A stretch of 64,000 nt of DNA from Cliona cf. orientalis. Lineage: Eukaryota > Porifera > Demospongiae > Clionaida > Clionaidae. Numbering within the stretch: the first letter of the stretch is position 1; each line of letters begins with the position of its first letter. The position numbers and the translations under genes were made by a program. Under the pieces are notes generated by a model. That model did no database searches, was not told the DNA's origin, and saw only the letters and a program-made list of their open reading frames with translations. Positions 35,451-47,206 of the stretch are shown here, in pieces. The DNA is taken from contig OZ005706.1 of the NCBI GenBank assembly GCA_963930775.1, forward strand, positions 5,390,546 to 5,454,545, in the 5' to 3' direction.

Positions 35451-37147
35451 GAGAGAGTGAATGGGATTCAAGTTGCATTTTGATGTGCTTGGCTCATTTT
35501 TCATTCTCAGAATGCCCTAAATTATTTAATTAGAATGTCATCACCGTATTAACACTCCCACTAGGCCTACCCTCACCACAACAGTGTGAGACTCGCTGTG
35601 TCACTGCAGCTACAAACTGGGAGATAAACCAGCCTTGGTTTCATTACAAGCCAACATCATCCTACCTTTAATTTTATATTAAAATTAAAGTCCTTAAGTT
35701 CAACACTCCTATCTAATCTACTCCTGGGATTGTATGTCCTATACTGCACATTAATTTGGTCTAATTTAACACTTTACTGGGCATGCATATTGGTACAATT
35801 CAGCCTTTGAACAAAGCTTTAACTTAAGCGCCATTCACTACTTACATGCATCCTGTCGTCCAGTTTTCAACATTGTTATCCTAGGTTGAGATAATATAGT
35901 CAGTTTTTCACCATCAAAATTAATATTGGCTAAGCTCTACTATAGCAGTGTGAAATATGACTACCACATTACCTCTAATTTAACAAACACAAGAAAAATG
36001 ATTTTGGCTCATGTCCGCTATAATAATGGCATTCAAAGTGTCTGATGTATTAGAACACGCATGCACACAGACATGCACTGTATTGTATATGCGCACGTCA
36101 TGTTGCACACGTGCTCAATGTATCTATATAGGCATGCCAACGTAGTATGTGGATGTTTGACAAAAATGGAGTCGACAGCTGTGACGAGGAATATAACTGG
36201 AGCTTCCAGTTCATGGTGGCCAAGAGAATAATACCCCATTTTCAAATCTGGTAATACCTAGCACTCACTATCCGGATATAACTACAATGTAGAACAGCAA
36301 AGGTTCAAGTCTTAGTGACTGTTTGGTATCACAATAATAATACTATTATTAGTAAAATATGATCTAACTAACAAAATTAATATCTGAATCAAAAGCTTTT
36401 TCACTTAAGTCATTCATTAATTAAAATTGAAGTCCTTAACTTATGACATTATATATTATATACAGAGTATTGTCACTCCTAGTAGCTATTATGGATGTGC
36501 ATGGTCACTGCAAAGTTAGAACCATTTGGGTATTGAAACAAGTCAACTCTTTCTGATCCTGATCTGTCACATTTATGTTATAATAGAATGTTCCCTGAAA
36601 AGTGAAAAGCCACAAATTGAATAATGATACTACTGTATCGGATATGATTATTGCGGACTATATGGACACTTATACCATAATTATGATTCACTGAACATGC
36701 TTTTGCAACTATTTGATCTAAATACTTGTCTTGTATTCTGTACTTTGTTCTTGCCAAAAATATAATTGAAAAAAAAACGAAGTGAGCCCTACAAAAATAA
36801 TCAGTACTACGAGAAAATCGCTCTACTTACATGATTGTATGTATTCACATAGCGATATATGTTGTCCACGTGTTCATCACGCATGTGCATGTGCTACACG
36901 CACACGCACATCTTTAACCAGTAATGATCGTCACAATTTAGTGCTCATCATGAATAGCATGGCCTATGGTGCGTGATATGCCTGAATAGCTAGATTTCTC
37001 GAGGTTTCTAGACAGTAAAAAGGAGGACAGCATTGACAAGGGAAGCATAGCTGATGATAATCAGCTGAGCGAACAATCAAGGTCAGTATTCTTGAATTAC
37101 TTCTTCCTAACTCAGTGTATGTCACTAATATCTCTGACTATTAACAG
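35451..37147. other. Intergenic DNA
   Basis: AT-rich sequence with no supported exon or element. The ATAAAATTAAAG-type repeats near 35660-35700 and 36420 are short and imperfect. Confidence 0.4.
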
Positions 37148-37510
37148 CATGTAGGTGATCGGGTGCTGATGAAGTTCCTCTCAGGAAGAGGCAGGGAAAA
37201 TGAGAAAATTGTCAAGACCATGGTATGGGCCATATATTAGCGCAATTTGACACTTGAAGAGTCAGAGAGCACAGGTGATAAAGTCTACTTCCCCAAAGAA
37301 AAGACCATCCGTGGTCATTTGTCGTGAGTCACACCATGCCCTGCTGAGTTGCATGCCGACCACCAGGACTGTACTGGTATGGCACCAACACCATTCTCTG
37401 GGACATCCTCCAAACTAGCTACATCTTGATTCCAATCCATAGGAAGTCCCCACAACAAAGGAGAATCCAATCCTCCCATTGTAGTTGATTCACCGCTTAC
37501 AGAAGATTTT
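37148..37510 (+). pseudogene. Relic of an LTR-retrotransposon integrase C-terminus
   Basis: Translation gives VGDRVLMKFLSGRGRENEK, then W..Y, then GDKVYFPKEKTIRGHLS with stops in between. This resembles the C-terminal region of Ty3/gypsy-type integrases (GDRV.VK ..K....W.GPY). Later frames give RVTPCPAEL. The segment is heavily decayed and no LTRs are seen. Confidence 0.45.
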
Positions 37511-38234
37511 GATCCACTGTTGTGAATGAGACATGCAGTGCAAAATGGATGAGGCTGAGTCTGAACTAGCCATGATTGCTACAAGAGTCGGAAATGCTAT
37601 TCTCTGGGAAAACAGTTAACTGCTCCAGAGCACTTGTTTGTTGTGAAATTTCACTCGAGGATTAGCTCATTAAAATTTTGAGGGTGGGAAAGATGTACGT
37701 GACAGACGAAATTGTGTAGAACTATGGATACTTATTCTATTGTGCATGCTCATGCAACCATTAATTTTGATCTAAACACTCACATTCTGTAATTTCTTCT
37801 TATGAATAAAAATTAATAATAATTGACCAGCTCCAAAATGCTCAATGTTCAGATAAGCAAAAACTTTGGATAACCGATTGAGCACGCACACCTCATGTTT
37901 CCCCATGATTTACTGCAGATTAATTGAGATTTTTAATCATTTCGTGTTATCTTCAATTGAAATAACAACTTGCTTACGTTTTTTACTTACTTGAGAGCTC
38001 TAATATAAGCGCTGGCACCATGGCTATGGATGGACAGCAAACGCAATGGCAGCCGCATGGCAGCATATTGACGTTCTGCGCATGCGCACATGGATCATGT
38101 AGCCACAATTTTGTACTTTGACCCAGTATTTTCTCTGGTTCTGGAATTCGGATAATCGCTTCGCTTTTGCCCTGAGGATGACTAGAGCATCTAGTCGAAA
38201 CGTCGGCAAATTTTACCGAACAGTTAAATTGTCC

Positions 38235-38546
38235 GAAAAGAATCTTCGTTTTATTCAAGGGTTCCGTTAATCGAGGCTCGAATAATTGAGGTTGCACCGT
38301 ATAGCTTTCACACAGCATTGTATCAGCTAGTATCTCACTAGAGTGTGCAATTGTAGTGTCCAAAGTAGGTACAGTTGAGCATGGTTATCTTAGTAAGTCC
38401 CATATCAAATTTTTTTTATTGACAATAGATCATTTAGACCAAGTGGGAGGTGCTTAACCAAAACTCCCCAATAAAGGACATACCCTGAATAAAGAACAAA
38501 GGCTTATGTACCAAAGTGTCCGTTATTCGGAGAGTCCACTGTACAG
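38235..38546. mobile_element. Pogo/Tigger-like end fragments
   Basis: Two stretches resemble ends of pogo-type elements: the complement of CGGTGCAACCTCAATTATTC near 38279-38302, and TGTCCGTTATTCGGAGAGTC followed by CACTGTACA near 38518-38546. Nearby is GACTAGAGCATCTAGTCGAA with ACGTCGG, often seen next to retroelements. No full element could be delimited. Confidence 0.35.
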
Positions 38547-39098
38547 GTTACACGAGGTGAAGGTCTCTACGAGACTTACACCAACAAGGGCCACAGGCCA
38601 GAGGTGGTGTAAGAAGTGTAGAGACCAAACCAAGGTGTGTGACTTGTACTATGGTGAAAATCAGAATGACTTCAGGCCATGGCAACCACTGACGACTGAG
38701 TCCACGACTGGGCACTTTACAACAGTTATAGACTATACTACAGCCAAATTTTCTCCAGGATGAGGATAAAGCAGACTTGCTTCTTACACACAAGCTGTAT
38801 TGAGCGTAGCCGCGGTACCGAACGAACGCGAGTGCATGATGATCATTCAGTCTTAACCTACTAATCAATTTAGACAACCTGCGAGTGTGCAAGCTAGGAG
38901 AACCTTTGCTATAACTGAAGTTCACACCTACAAAAGATATCTGCACTGGTACTTACTTCTTTTCTCTTCGCTGAGTTTGGACAGTGAGGTTGGCCTGAGG
39001 AATGACTCATTTACCCAACATATCTTTGTTAGTCTAAAGGGGACTTGTTCATCTACTATGAGGTGAATAAGTTATAGTTGATCTGAGGGACGGCTTGT

Positions 39099-41608
39099 TC
39101 ACCTACCAGTAGGTGTGTATGTTATTTGTACACCTTCAATAAAGCAATATGATTGGTCAGGATTTACAACCATGGTACAATTATAATTAACGTTACTTAC
39201 ATATTTGTAGTTTCCAATAGGATTATCAAAGACCAGTGATCCGTGTCCAGCTTTTATTGGGCATTTCCTTTTGACATCATCACAAAGTCCAAAAGAATTT
39301 GTATAGCAATGAAGTACACCACAATTGACGCTCATAGTAAATGTTCCATTAGTCACGTCCCTCTCTGAAAAAGAAAATACAATTACCACTGGCTGAGAAA
39401 AACACATTCACCTTACCATGCAAAGTGGCATAATTATATATTATAGCTACATGCTAGATACAATTAGGCATGTCCTCTCAAATAAAGTGTAATGTATACA
39501 AGTATACTGAACATTCTAGGCCAGAATTTTTTATGCACAGCATTCGTATAATGGTCAGTATACTAGAAGCTGAACCTCCTGCCATGGCAAAATACTGATC
39601 TCTACGAAAGTATCACATTGCGACTAGTTTGTACACATAATACCGTATAGAGCTGGAAAATATGGCGGGGACTTAAGTATATGCGTATGATGATACTGTA
39701 CCGTTCCACCAAATTTAAATACGCCAAATTTTTTGCTAGTGCTGATTCAGGGCAATCTGCCAAATTTAATTCCCGCCAAATTTTCTGGCTATACGGTAGT
39801 CTAAGCCGTGACTTGCCAAGATGACCAAAGATGGCTGAGGTTATATCCATGCATGTCCTAATCTAAATGATTAACTGCATGCATGCACGAGCACTGATTT
39901 AGAAACTGAAAAATGGTCTGTTGTACATTTATGTATACTATATAGTTGTAGCGTAAGCTTTCAGATGTCAGCCACCATTGAATGTTGACCGTCACCTTTA
40001 ACATTGCCAGCAACTCCACTTAACTGATCACTTGACATGTTTATAGTAAACACTGCATGCATGTTCTACTTATCATGTAGAATGCTATAGAAAACTGGCC
40101 TTTTCATGATCTTAAAAATTATGTTAACTGTAGATGACCGTCTAGACGGTGGATAGACAGACACACAGACACACACACATAGACTACTGTAACCCTCGCT
40201 GCACATGCGCTGAGGGTTAATTATTGCTCATCTAATATAGCTTACTAAGAGAGTATGTGGCATTGATGAGAGTCATTTGATCAGTGAAGACGATATCAAG
40301 TACCTTCATAGCATCACCATTTTTTGCTGAAACAAATGGCATAAGTATATCTATAGAGAGAGACTCGGCATGGAGACATACAATAATAAAGGACACAGCC
40401 TCCTCCTTCCCCCTCCTAGGTACTCCGTCAGTTCATTAAGGATGGTAAAAAGAAACATGCCCACTTGCTATACCAACTGGAAATGGTTGTTCAAATCATA
40501 AGTTTCAGTCATCGAGTTCTGCCACTAATCATCACTAGGAAAAACATGAAGTTTGTTACGTCCAGTAATGTCCAAATCACACAAACTTCTTTAACCATAC
40601 ATATAATTTAAAACATATCTACCATCAAGGCTGTCTATATAAGTCACCCTTTCCTCCTTGTCCATTTTGGTCCCGAAGTATGGGTGTCATTATTAGCAAG
40701 AGTATAATAATAGAGAGGGAGGGAGAGTGTCCTACTCCACAGTGTAACAGCTTTTAGGCAAGGTTATGACTTTTATAATCATATTCATGCATGCTTGTGG
40801 GAAGGCGCTAGCGTGCACACTACACTGCAAACAGCTTGTGCAAACTGTTAGGTATGAATATGATTACAAAGACCATAATCCCTAACAGCTGTTACACTGT
40901 ACTATACCGGAGGGGGGGGGGGGGGGAATTTTGATGACCATTTCCAGCTATATAGATGATAAGGTCTGTAGGCATGATGATTACACAGCTAGCATTCAGA
41001 GTTACTCCTCCTAGAGTCTTGATGTAGCCTATAGCATGCTGGCCACTTGAAGGGCTTGGAGGGGGTATGGTCGAACCCCCTTTCAGAATTTCTGTGTACG
41101 GGCCTGGGCATGCATGAGGCAAGTGTTCAAGGCTGAAACCTGGCTAAACCACAATACCACGGTGGCATTCAACATCTCGCACCAACTTTCATCGAGTACA
41201 GTGCTTTGCTGACCGGTTGTCCAGTGGACAAGGTAATTAGGCAGTGGCTCTCAAATGTTCAATTAGACTAACCATATGCATGCAAAGGCTAACAGCTTAC
41301 TTATAGTGATATTTCCAGCTATCTGTTGCCTATTTCTCCAAGAAGAGCCACTATAAGTCAGTTTAGCCTTTAGGTCTGTCCATAGATGAGTTGTCTGACT
41401 ATACATAGAACTTTCTAGGCATAAATAATTATGATCTGTGACATAGCATTCAGTACAGAAGTGCATTTGCCGGACATTGAACTTATAAGTACGTAGCTTT
41501 TATTTCTATATAAATATACTCACAACAGCTACTCCATTTATCAGCCCCACAGTAGGGTGACAGCAGGAGTACACCAGCTAGGCTCAGAAAGGCGAGTAGG
41601 CGAATCAT
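39099..41608 (-). CDS. ML-domain (NPC2/MD-2-related) secreted lipid-binding protein
   Basis: ML-domain proteins bind sterols or other lipids in lysosomes or outside the cell. Exons on the minus strand: 41524-41608 (ATG 41606-41608; signal peptide IRLLAFLSLAGVLLLSPYC), 41301-41481, 40246-40326, 39099-39364. Exons 2-4 join in phase. The last exon has the family end pattern CPIKAGHGSLVFD..NYNCTMVV..YCFIEGVQITY, including the typical paired cysteines. About 200 residues are predicted, longer than the usual 130-150, mostly through exon 2. The join of exon 1 to exon 2 is one base out of phase with the visible donors, so either a micro-exon is missed or there is a break. Which ML subfamily it belongs to cannot be told. 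Confidence 0.62.
39641..39798. mobile_element. Short MITE with TACCGTATAG ends
   Basis: Inverted ends TACCGTATAG .. CTATACGGTA enclose 138 bp with GCCAAATTT repeats in both orientations. It lies in the last intron of the ML gene. The TACCGTA end is shared with 55200-55381. Confidence 0.75.
40706..40910. mobile_element. Palindromic MITE, family of 12278
   Basis: It begins with AGAGAGGGAGGGAGAGTGTC and CTACTCC, and its arms (GTGTAACAGC.....TATAATCATATTCAT and ATGAATATGATTACA.....ACAGCTGTTACAC) are inverted repeats. It lies in intron 2 of the ML gene. Confidence 0.65.
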
Positions 41609-41898
41609 CGTGTTCAATCCTGGCGGTTACAATGTAGGCTTGACGATCATTACCCCGGCAGCATCGCGACCCTCCCCCTCACAGTGAAGGTCAGGGTGGC
41701 CCGTATTAAAGTTACATGCACATGCACATTCAGATTCTGTGCACGATCCACTCACCCTACAGAGGAAGTCAAGCAGTGATGCTGTAATCTGTGGGTGTGC
41801 CCTGAGGGAGTGGTGCATCAGCAGGATGCCTGGCTCTGAGAAACGTTCATTAAAGCTGATTATGACAGTATAATGATATACCACTAAACTAAATTTAA

Positions 41899-43936
41899 GG
41901 TACCATTTAATTGCGTGGGCGTGAGCGTCAGGAATGGCTAATTCAATTAGCGAATCGTGAAGGGGCGTGGCCGAAGAGGCCATACGAGTGCTTTTGGTCG
42001 AAGGTGGGCGCGTCCAGAATCGGCCAGGGATGATTATGCGCGTGTAATTAGCGACCGGAAGTGGCCCCTGAAGAAAAGGCCGGTAATTGCCCACATCAAA
42101 GCAAGATCAAAGCATTCTTTCTTAACTATTAACCGCAACGACTTAATTACACACTAAGTAGAAAAAAAAAAAAGATTTAATGTAAATAATGTTTGAGACT
42201 CTGGGAAGCCATTCACGACAAACTATTCATATCAGCACGCAGAATGGATCGCACCTGGAAATTTCTTGGAAGCGGAATTTTGATTCACACCTTAGAATTA
42301 AAGTTATGGCCCTTTAAAGTTTTCCCATATGTTTGTATAGGGAAGCCATGCGTTTGCAATGTTTTCCGCCCACGCGCTACGTGAAAAACGGGAAATACCC
42401 GTGGTGTGCGTTATTTAGAAACTTTCTCAAAATTGGAGTATAGGTTGTTTGCTTGCTTTGTATGGCTCTACTGTGCATCCTAGGTGTATTATGTGGTTTT
42501 CTGGACAATGATCAGCACTAATAACCATAATATTATACACTCTGTATGTTAGACATTCACTACTTATAGTTGCACATAGGAGTATTATGTGAGCCTACTA
42601 TATGCACATTGCTAATTATGTGCCGCTCTTTTTTTTCTGCTTAGTGTGCACGGTAGCTTGTTTACTAAGTAGAAAAAAAAAAAAGATTTAATGTAAATAA
42701 TGTTTAAGACTCTGGGAAGCTATTCACGACAAACTATTCATATGAGCACGCAGAATGGATCATACCTGGAAATTTCTTGGAAGCGGAATTTTGATTCACA
42801 CCTTAGAATTAAAGTTACGGCCCTTTAAAGTTTTCCCATATGTTTGTATAGGGAAGCCATACGTTTGCAATGTTTTCCGCCCACGCGCTACGTGAAAAAA
42901 GGGGAATACCCGTGGTGTGCGTTATTTAGAAACTTTCTCAAAATTGGAGTATAGGTTGTTTGCTTGCTTTGTATGGCTCTACTGTGCATCCTAGGTGTAT
43001 TATGTGGTTTTCTGGACAATGATCAGCACTAATAACCGTAATATTATACACTGTACGTTAGACATTCACTACTTATTGCACATAGGAGTATTATGTGAGC
43101 CTAGTATATGCACATTGCTAATTATGTGCCGCTCTTTTTTTTTTCTGCTTAGTGTGCACGGTAGCTTGAAAAAAAAAAAAAAAAAAAAAAAAAGCTTATT
43201 AGGCCTAATTAAGCATGTGGGCGTGTTCCTGGCGCTGTGTGGAGTGTGTGCGTGTGCGTTAATGCAGGTTTTATTGCTTCCGATTGGGCGTGGCTTCACG
43301 GGCCAGTGCTTGGACATCGGCGCCTGGGACTTGGCCTCGGCGATAGGTGGGCGTTTCCCGGAAGCGGTGGTGACCTTTGAACCCCGCGAGGAGGCTTTGG
43401 GGGCGTGGCAGGAGGTCAAAGGTGAGGCCATGTCTGTTAATGAGGCACTGTACGGCGGTGCGATCGAGGGGCCTGTACGGCTGGACGGAAGCTGACGATG
43501 GTTTGAAGCGGATGTGGTTGCGATGACGTGTTGTTACTCCGCCCACACAGGAAATGAGGTGAGCTCCTGCGTGGGCGGTGTGGCAGAACGGCCTCCAAGT
43601 GTTTGTGTGTGTTTTGGCCTTGAGGAAGCTGTGTGTTTTAATTGGGATTGATTGTGGGCTTCCGGTGGACATCCGGTGGTTAGTAGGCACTTGATTGAGA
43701 ATGGTGGTCCTTGGGGAACAGGGTGGGGCTGTTTTGGGCGTGGCCTGGCCCCTCCCTTCCGGCTCGGCTTCCGGTCCATGGAGGATATTAAATGAACACT
43801 TCCGGCTCTAGCAGCCACACCCCTGAGACCTGTGCAATTAAAAGGGCGTGGTTACACAACATGCACCTCACTAATGACTTTGATGTGGTTTAGGTGTCAT
43901 ATCCCCCACCTCACGCCCACGCAATTTAATGGTACC
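41899..43936. mobile_element. 2-kb TTAA-flanked element
   Basis: TTAA at 41895-41898 and 43937-43940 flanks inverted ends GGTACCATTTAATTGCGTGG-GCGTGAG and their complement. TTAA target duplication is characteristic of piggyBac and Kolobok-type transposons. The interior is GC-rich with many GGGCGTGG/CCACGCCC motifs. It carries a 511-bp tandem duplication, a poly-A tract at 43169-43193, and a GC-rich open stretch (43201-43493) of no known family. No transposase was recognised. Confidence 0.8.
42153..43168. repeat. 511-bp tandem direct duplication
   Basis: Copy 1 is 42153-42663 and copy 2 is 42664-43168. They begin identically (ACTAAGTAGAAAAAAAAAAA) and differ by only a few substitutions and 1-5 bp indels, so the duplication is recent. 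It lies wholly inside the TTAA element. Confidence 0.96.
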
Positions 43937-44000
43937 TTAATCGTTGGTTTTATCTACAGTATACATTATTAGATGGATCTAGATGTCTGAGGTAGAACTT

Positions 44001-44189
44001 AGAGATGGTTTAAACTGTTACACTCGGAATAGGCTAGAGAAAAAGAATCAGATGCAAGGCTGGAGACTGGGAGTTCTGTAGTTTAGTGGTTAGAACACCA
44101 GCGGCCTAAGTTGGAGACCTGGGTTCGATTCCCAGTAGTGGTCTGCCTGATTCTTTTTCTCCAGCCTATTCTGAGTGTACACCATCTCT
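44001..44189. mobile_element. Foldback element with a tRNA-like centre
   Basis: The left arm (AGAGATGG.. TACACTCGGAATAGGCT..AGAAAAAGAATCAG) is matched by the reverse complement on the right (CTGATTCTTTTTCT, CAGCCTATTCTGAGTGTA, CCATCTCT). The roughly 80-bp centre resembles a tRNA. Confidence 0.8.
44070..44142 (+). tRNA. tRNA-like sequence (SINE head or degenerate tRNA)
   Basis: It has a B box GGTTCGATTCC (44122-44132) inside a good T-stem (CTGGG/CCCAG), an A-box-like TAGTTTAGTGG, and a possible anticodon stem (CCAGC/GTTGG). A proper acceptor stem and a T at position 33 are not evident, so a functional tRNA is doubtful. A tRNA-derived SINE head captured in a foldback is more likely. Confidence 0.45.
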
Positions 44190-44576
44190 ACAGTATACAT
44201 GTACATGTATCATACAACATACATGTAAGTGTACATGTTAGCTACATAGCCTTACACTGGGAGGAACCTGGGGATGAGGCTACATGTACATGTAAACACG
44301 TACCTATGTTCATGATGCTATCAGATTCAGCATTGTATGCCAACCAGTCATAAAATAGAGCAAGTTTAGCATTGGTGAATACTACAGGGTTCCCTTGACA
44401 GAGGGACAGGAGCCAGCCAATCAGAGCCCAGCGTGGTATGATGTCCGACGCTAGAACCTCATTGGTCGGGTGAATCACACAACAAACGAAACAAATCAAC
44501 TCTGGGATTTGGTGAAGATTCTCGGGAGTTGAGAGATACTGCAGAGGTGTGTGTGTGTGTACATGTAGATGTACAG

Positions 44577-44629
<53 letters not shown>
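44577..44629. repeat. (GT)n microsatellite
   Basis: About 25 GT units follow a shorter GT run at about 44546-44560. It is the source of a false poly-Thr/His frame on the other strand. Confidence 0.97.
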
Positions 44630-44632
<3 letters not shown>

Positions 44633-45007
44633 GAGGGAAAGAGAGAGAATATGTGAGTGTGGTTAGTACGTAGTACAAATGCACGAGTACATATTGTGTT
44701 CTGGCATGTATGCATACATAACGATCAGAGTTGACATCCCAGAGAGAACTGACACTAATATAATAGAAATCATAAGTATCATCTGAGTACCGTTGCCCCA
44801 TGTTTATTTTAATTCTATCTAGGAGAATGTGCATACTGTGCGTATGCCAAATTTGTATGATCACATACTATTCATATACAGTCATATTTGGCATGCTGCA
44901 TAGGTTATGTGATGAGGTTGCACAAAATAACATCTATAAATAACACATACATAGCAACCAAACAGACAGAAAAAGGACTACTAGCTTAGGAGTGTGTGCA
45001 AAAAATA

Positions 45008-47206
45008 ATGATGAAGTTTTATGCAGAGCAGATGTTGGCAGTCCCATTACTTGTAATCTGCATCAGTTTTGCAGGTGCTCAGTCTACTGATGCAGACACT
45101 GATACACCAGGTACTTGTCAACTCAACGCATATCCCGTCTACGATGTTCGAAACTGTCACGAACAGCAACGGTATGGAACAGACGATGCCGTACGACGAT
45201 TAGCTAGAAGTTCTACCCGGGCTTGGTTTCGACAATCTCCGGAATCTAGACATGGGACAAGTTCATCTGTACAACTACTCAACATGCAAAGTGACCGAGG
45301 ATGGACAGTACATGATTCCTGACAGTGTATTCGTTGTTCCACTAAAAGAAGGACACTACAAATCCTATGCAGACTACTTTGACCACTGGGATAATTACAC
45401 ATCCATTACCAGTTCAAAAGTTAACGTTGGCTATGGAGGATCAGTGTTTAGCTTGTTCAAGATCAGTGGGTCTTTTTCAAGGGAAAAGCAATCTGTGAGG
45501 AATACCAAGTAACTACAATTCAAAAACTACCCGAGTCAGTGTTCGAAATAGAGTGTACGCAGTTCTTTTAGATTCCTCAGCTGAACTACACCCCAGGTTT
45601 AAATCAAAAGTATATGAAATTGCATCCAGTGTGCAGAACAATGAAACAGCATTAGTGCAGTATCTCTCTGAGCTGTTGGTACGAGATTATGGCACACACT
45701 ACATAACATCGGTAGAGGCCGGAGCTGTTCTGGTTAAACTTGACTCCATCTCAGAAACCTACACAAGAAATGTTGAGAAAACTACTGTGACTTCTTCTGC
45801 GAACGCCGCCTTTCCTTTCTTCAGTGATATTCTTAGTACAAGAAACACTACTCAACAGAACATTGATGCCTATGAAAGTAACACTAAGAGATCTGAACTT
45901 TACACAATAGGAGGAGCTTCATTTTCCCCTAGTTTAAACCTGACACAATGGGTTATAGAGGTACCTAACAGGTTGCAATATTGGCCATAATTGACCGCAC
46001 AGCAGACCCCATTCACTTTGCTATAACCCCTACACGCTTTCCGGAGCTACCCATACTCACAGTAAGAGCGGTATCGGACTCAGTTCTGGCAGCTACTGAC
46101 AGGTATTATCGTCTGAACACAAAGCCTGGTTGCGTGGATCCCAAGGCACAAAACTTTGACTTTCAAGCCAACTTTGGAGACAGCAGTTACTGTAACACAT
46201 CTGTTTCCCACATCGACAGGGCGTTTGGTGGGCTCTATCAGACTTGCCGTCAAGTTGGAAGAGAAGATCTATGTGCTGATCGAATGATTGCTCAAGTCAA
46301 TCCACAAACTGGAGACTACAGTTGTCCAGATGGATATACAGCTATTTCAATCTACACTGGTACGGAATCATATGTTGGTGACTACAGAAGTTATTATCGA
46401 ACCTGTACTGGCTGGCTTTTCAGGAGCTGTAGCACCAGATCTCGTACTTCAACCGAGGTATCGACTGCCTCCTATGAGACATTTTGGTGCGTAGTTATCA
46501 ATACTCCACAGCAGAACTTGGATCTGCGCATGCTGTCAGCTTTGCAGGTTTTCACAGCTGCAGAATTGGTAATCCTCTGTCAGTTCCAGCAAGCGTATCC
46601 TCATCAAGGTTTCCGAATGCGACTGACTGGCCCCACAACTGCCCACGTGGCTACTCCCAGCATCTTGTTTCCATTGAAAATAGTTGTGAGATCAAAGTCT
46701 GCCTCGAGAAAGGAGCGTTTCTGTCCAAAAGTCTACTTCCCCCAATCCTTCCTCCTTTCCAAGCACAACCTCCTTTCGTACCTTACATAATAAATCAACT
46801 CGCAGTTCTGGGCTCAGATGGCAGTGTCTTAGTGAGGAACACTGCAGGTCAGTGGGAAAGGTTTTCACCCGACAGCGATGAAGCCTCCGTATTTCACGAA
46901 CTATTGCGAAGTAACAGTACAACAGTGAATCCATCAACCGCTCCTCCCACTGGTACTGACCTTCCTGATAATGGTACTAATCTCTCACATTCGAGCACTA
47001 CTCCTCTTGGTGCTGAGGGTGAGAGCAGTCACTCTAACACTGAGTTTTCAATCCCAATAATAGCATCACTCACTCTGGCAACCATTGCAGTTGTTGCGTC
47101 ATTGATTGTTATAATTGCATTTGTTCTGGTCATACGCCACATATGCCGCACAAAAAGGAAATATGAGAATGGTGACGACATTGCTCTGAATAATAAGCAT
47201 ATATAA
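45008..47206 (+). pseudogene. MPEG1: Perforin-2 / MPEG1-like MACPF protein, frame-broken
   Basis: MPEG1 is a membrane-anchored pore-forming immune effector of animals, reported in sponges as well. The gene reads as one exon: signal peptide (MLAVPLLVICISFAGA) after ATG 45008; N-terminal region; MACPF domain with the family signature YGTHYITSVEAG (about 45698-45733); MPEG1-specific P2 region with Cys pairs (GCVDPKAQNF, GFHSCRIGNP); Ser/Thr linker; one TM helix (about 47056-47128) and a short basic tail to the stop at 47204-47206. The reading frame changes about five times: near 45201-45207 (pattern of a 2-nt loss), 45487-45497, the A run at 45522-45526, 45972-45981 and 46480-46520. Coding similarity continues across each break. 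It is either a young pseudogene or an allele with assembly indels. Confidence 0.85.

Noticed and set aside
38506-38763. Small plus-strand frame with WCKKCRDQTKVCDLYYG
   Set aside because: It has a Cys pair and could be an exon, but it overlaps a pogo-like end fragment and has no clear splice borders or known family.
42995-43495. Frame with poly-Lys and GC-rich Gly/Ala sequence
   Set aside because: It crosses the repeat boundary and a poly-A tract inside a TTAA transposon. No similarity or splice support.
43069-43818. Minus-strand frames in the GC-rich half of the TTAA element
   Set aside because: Open because the region is GC-rich; no start context, domain or conservation seen.
44242-44864. 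Poly-Thr/His frames
   Set aside because: Translation of the GT microsatellite.
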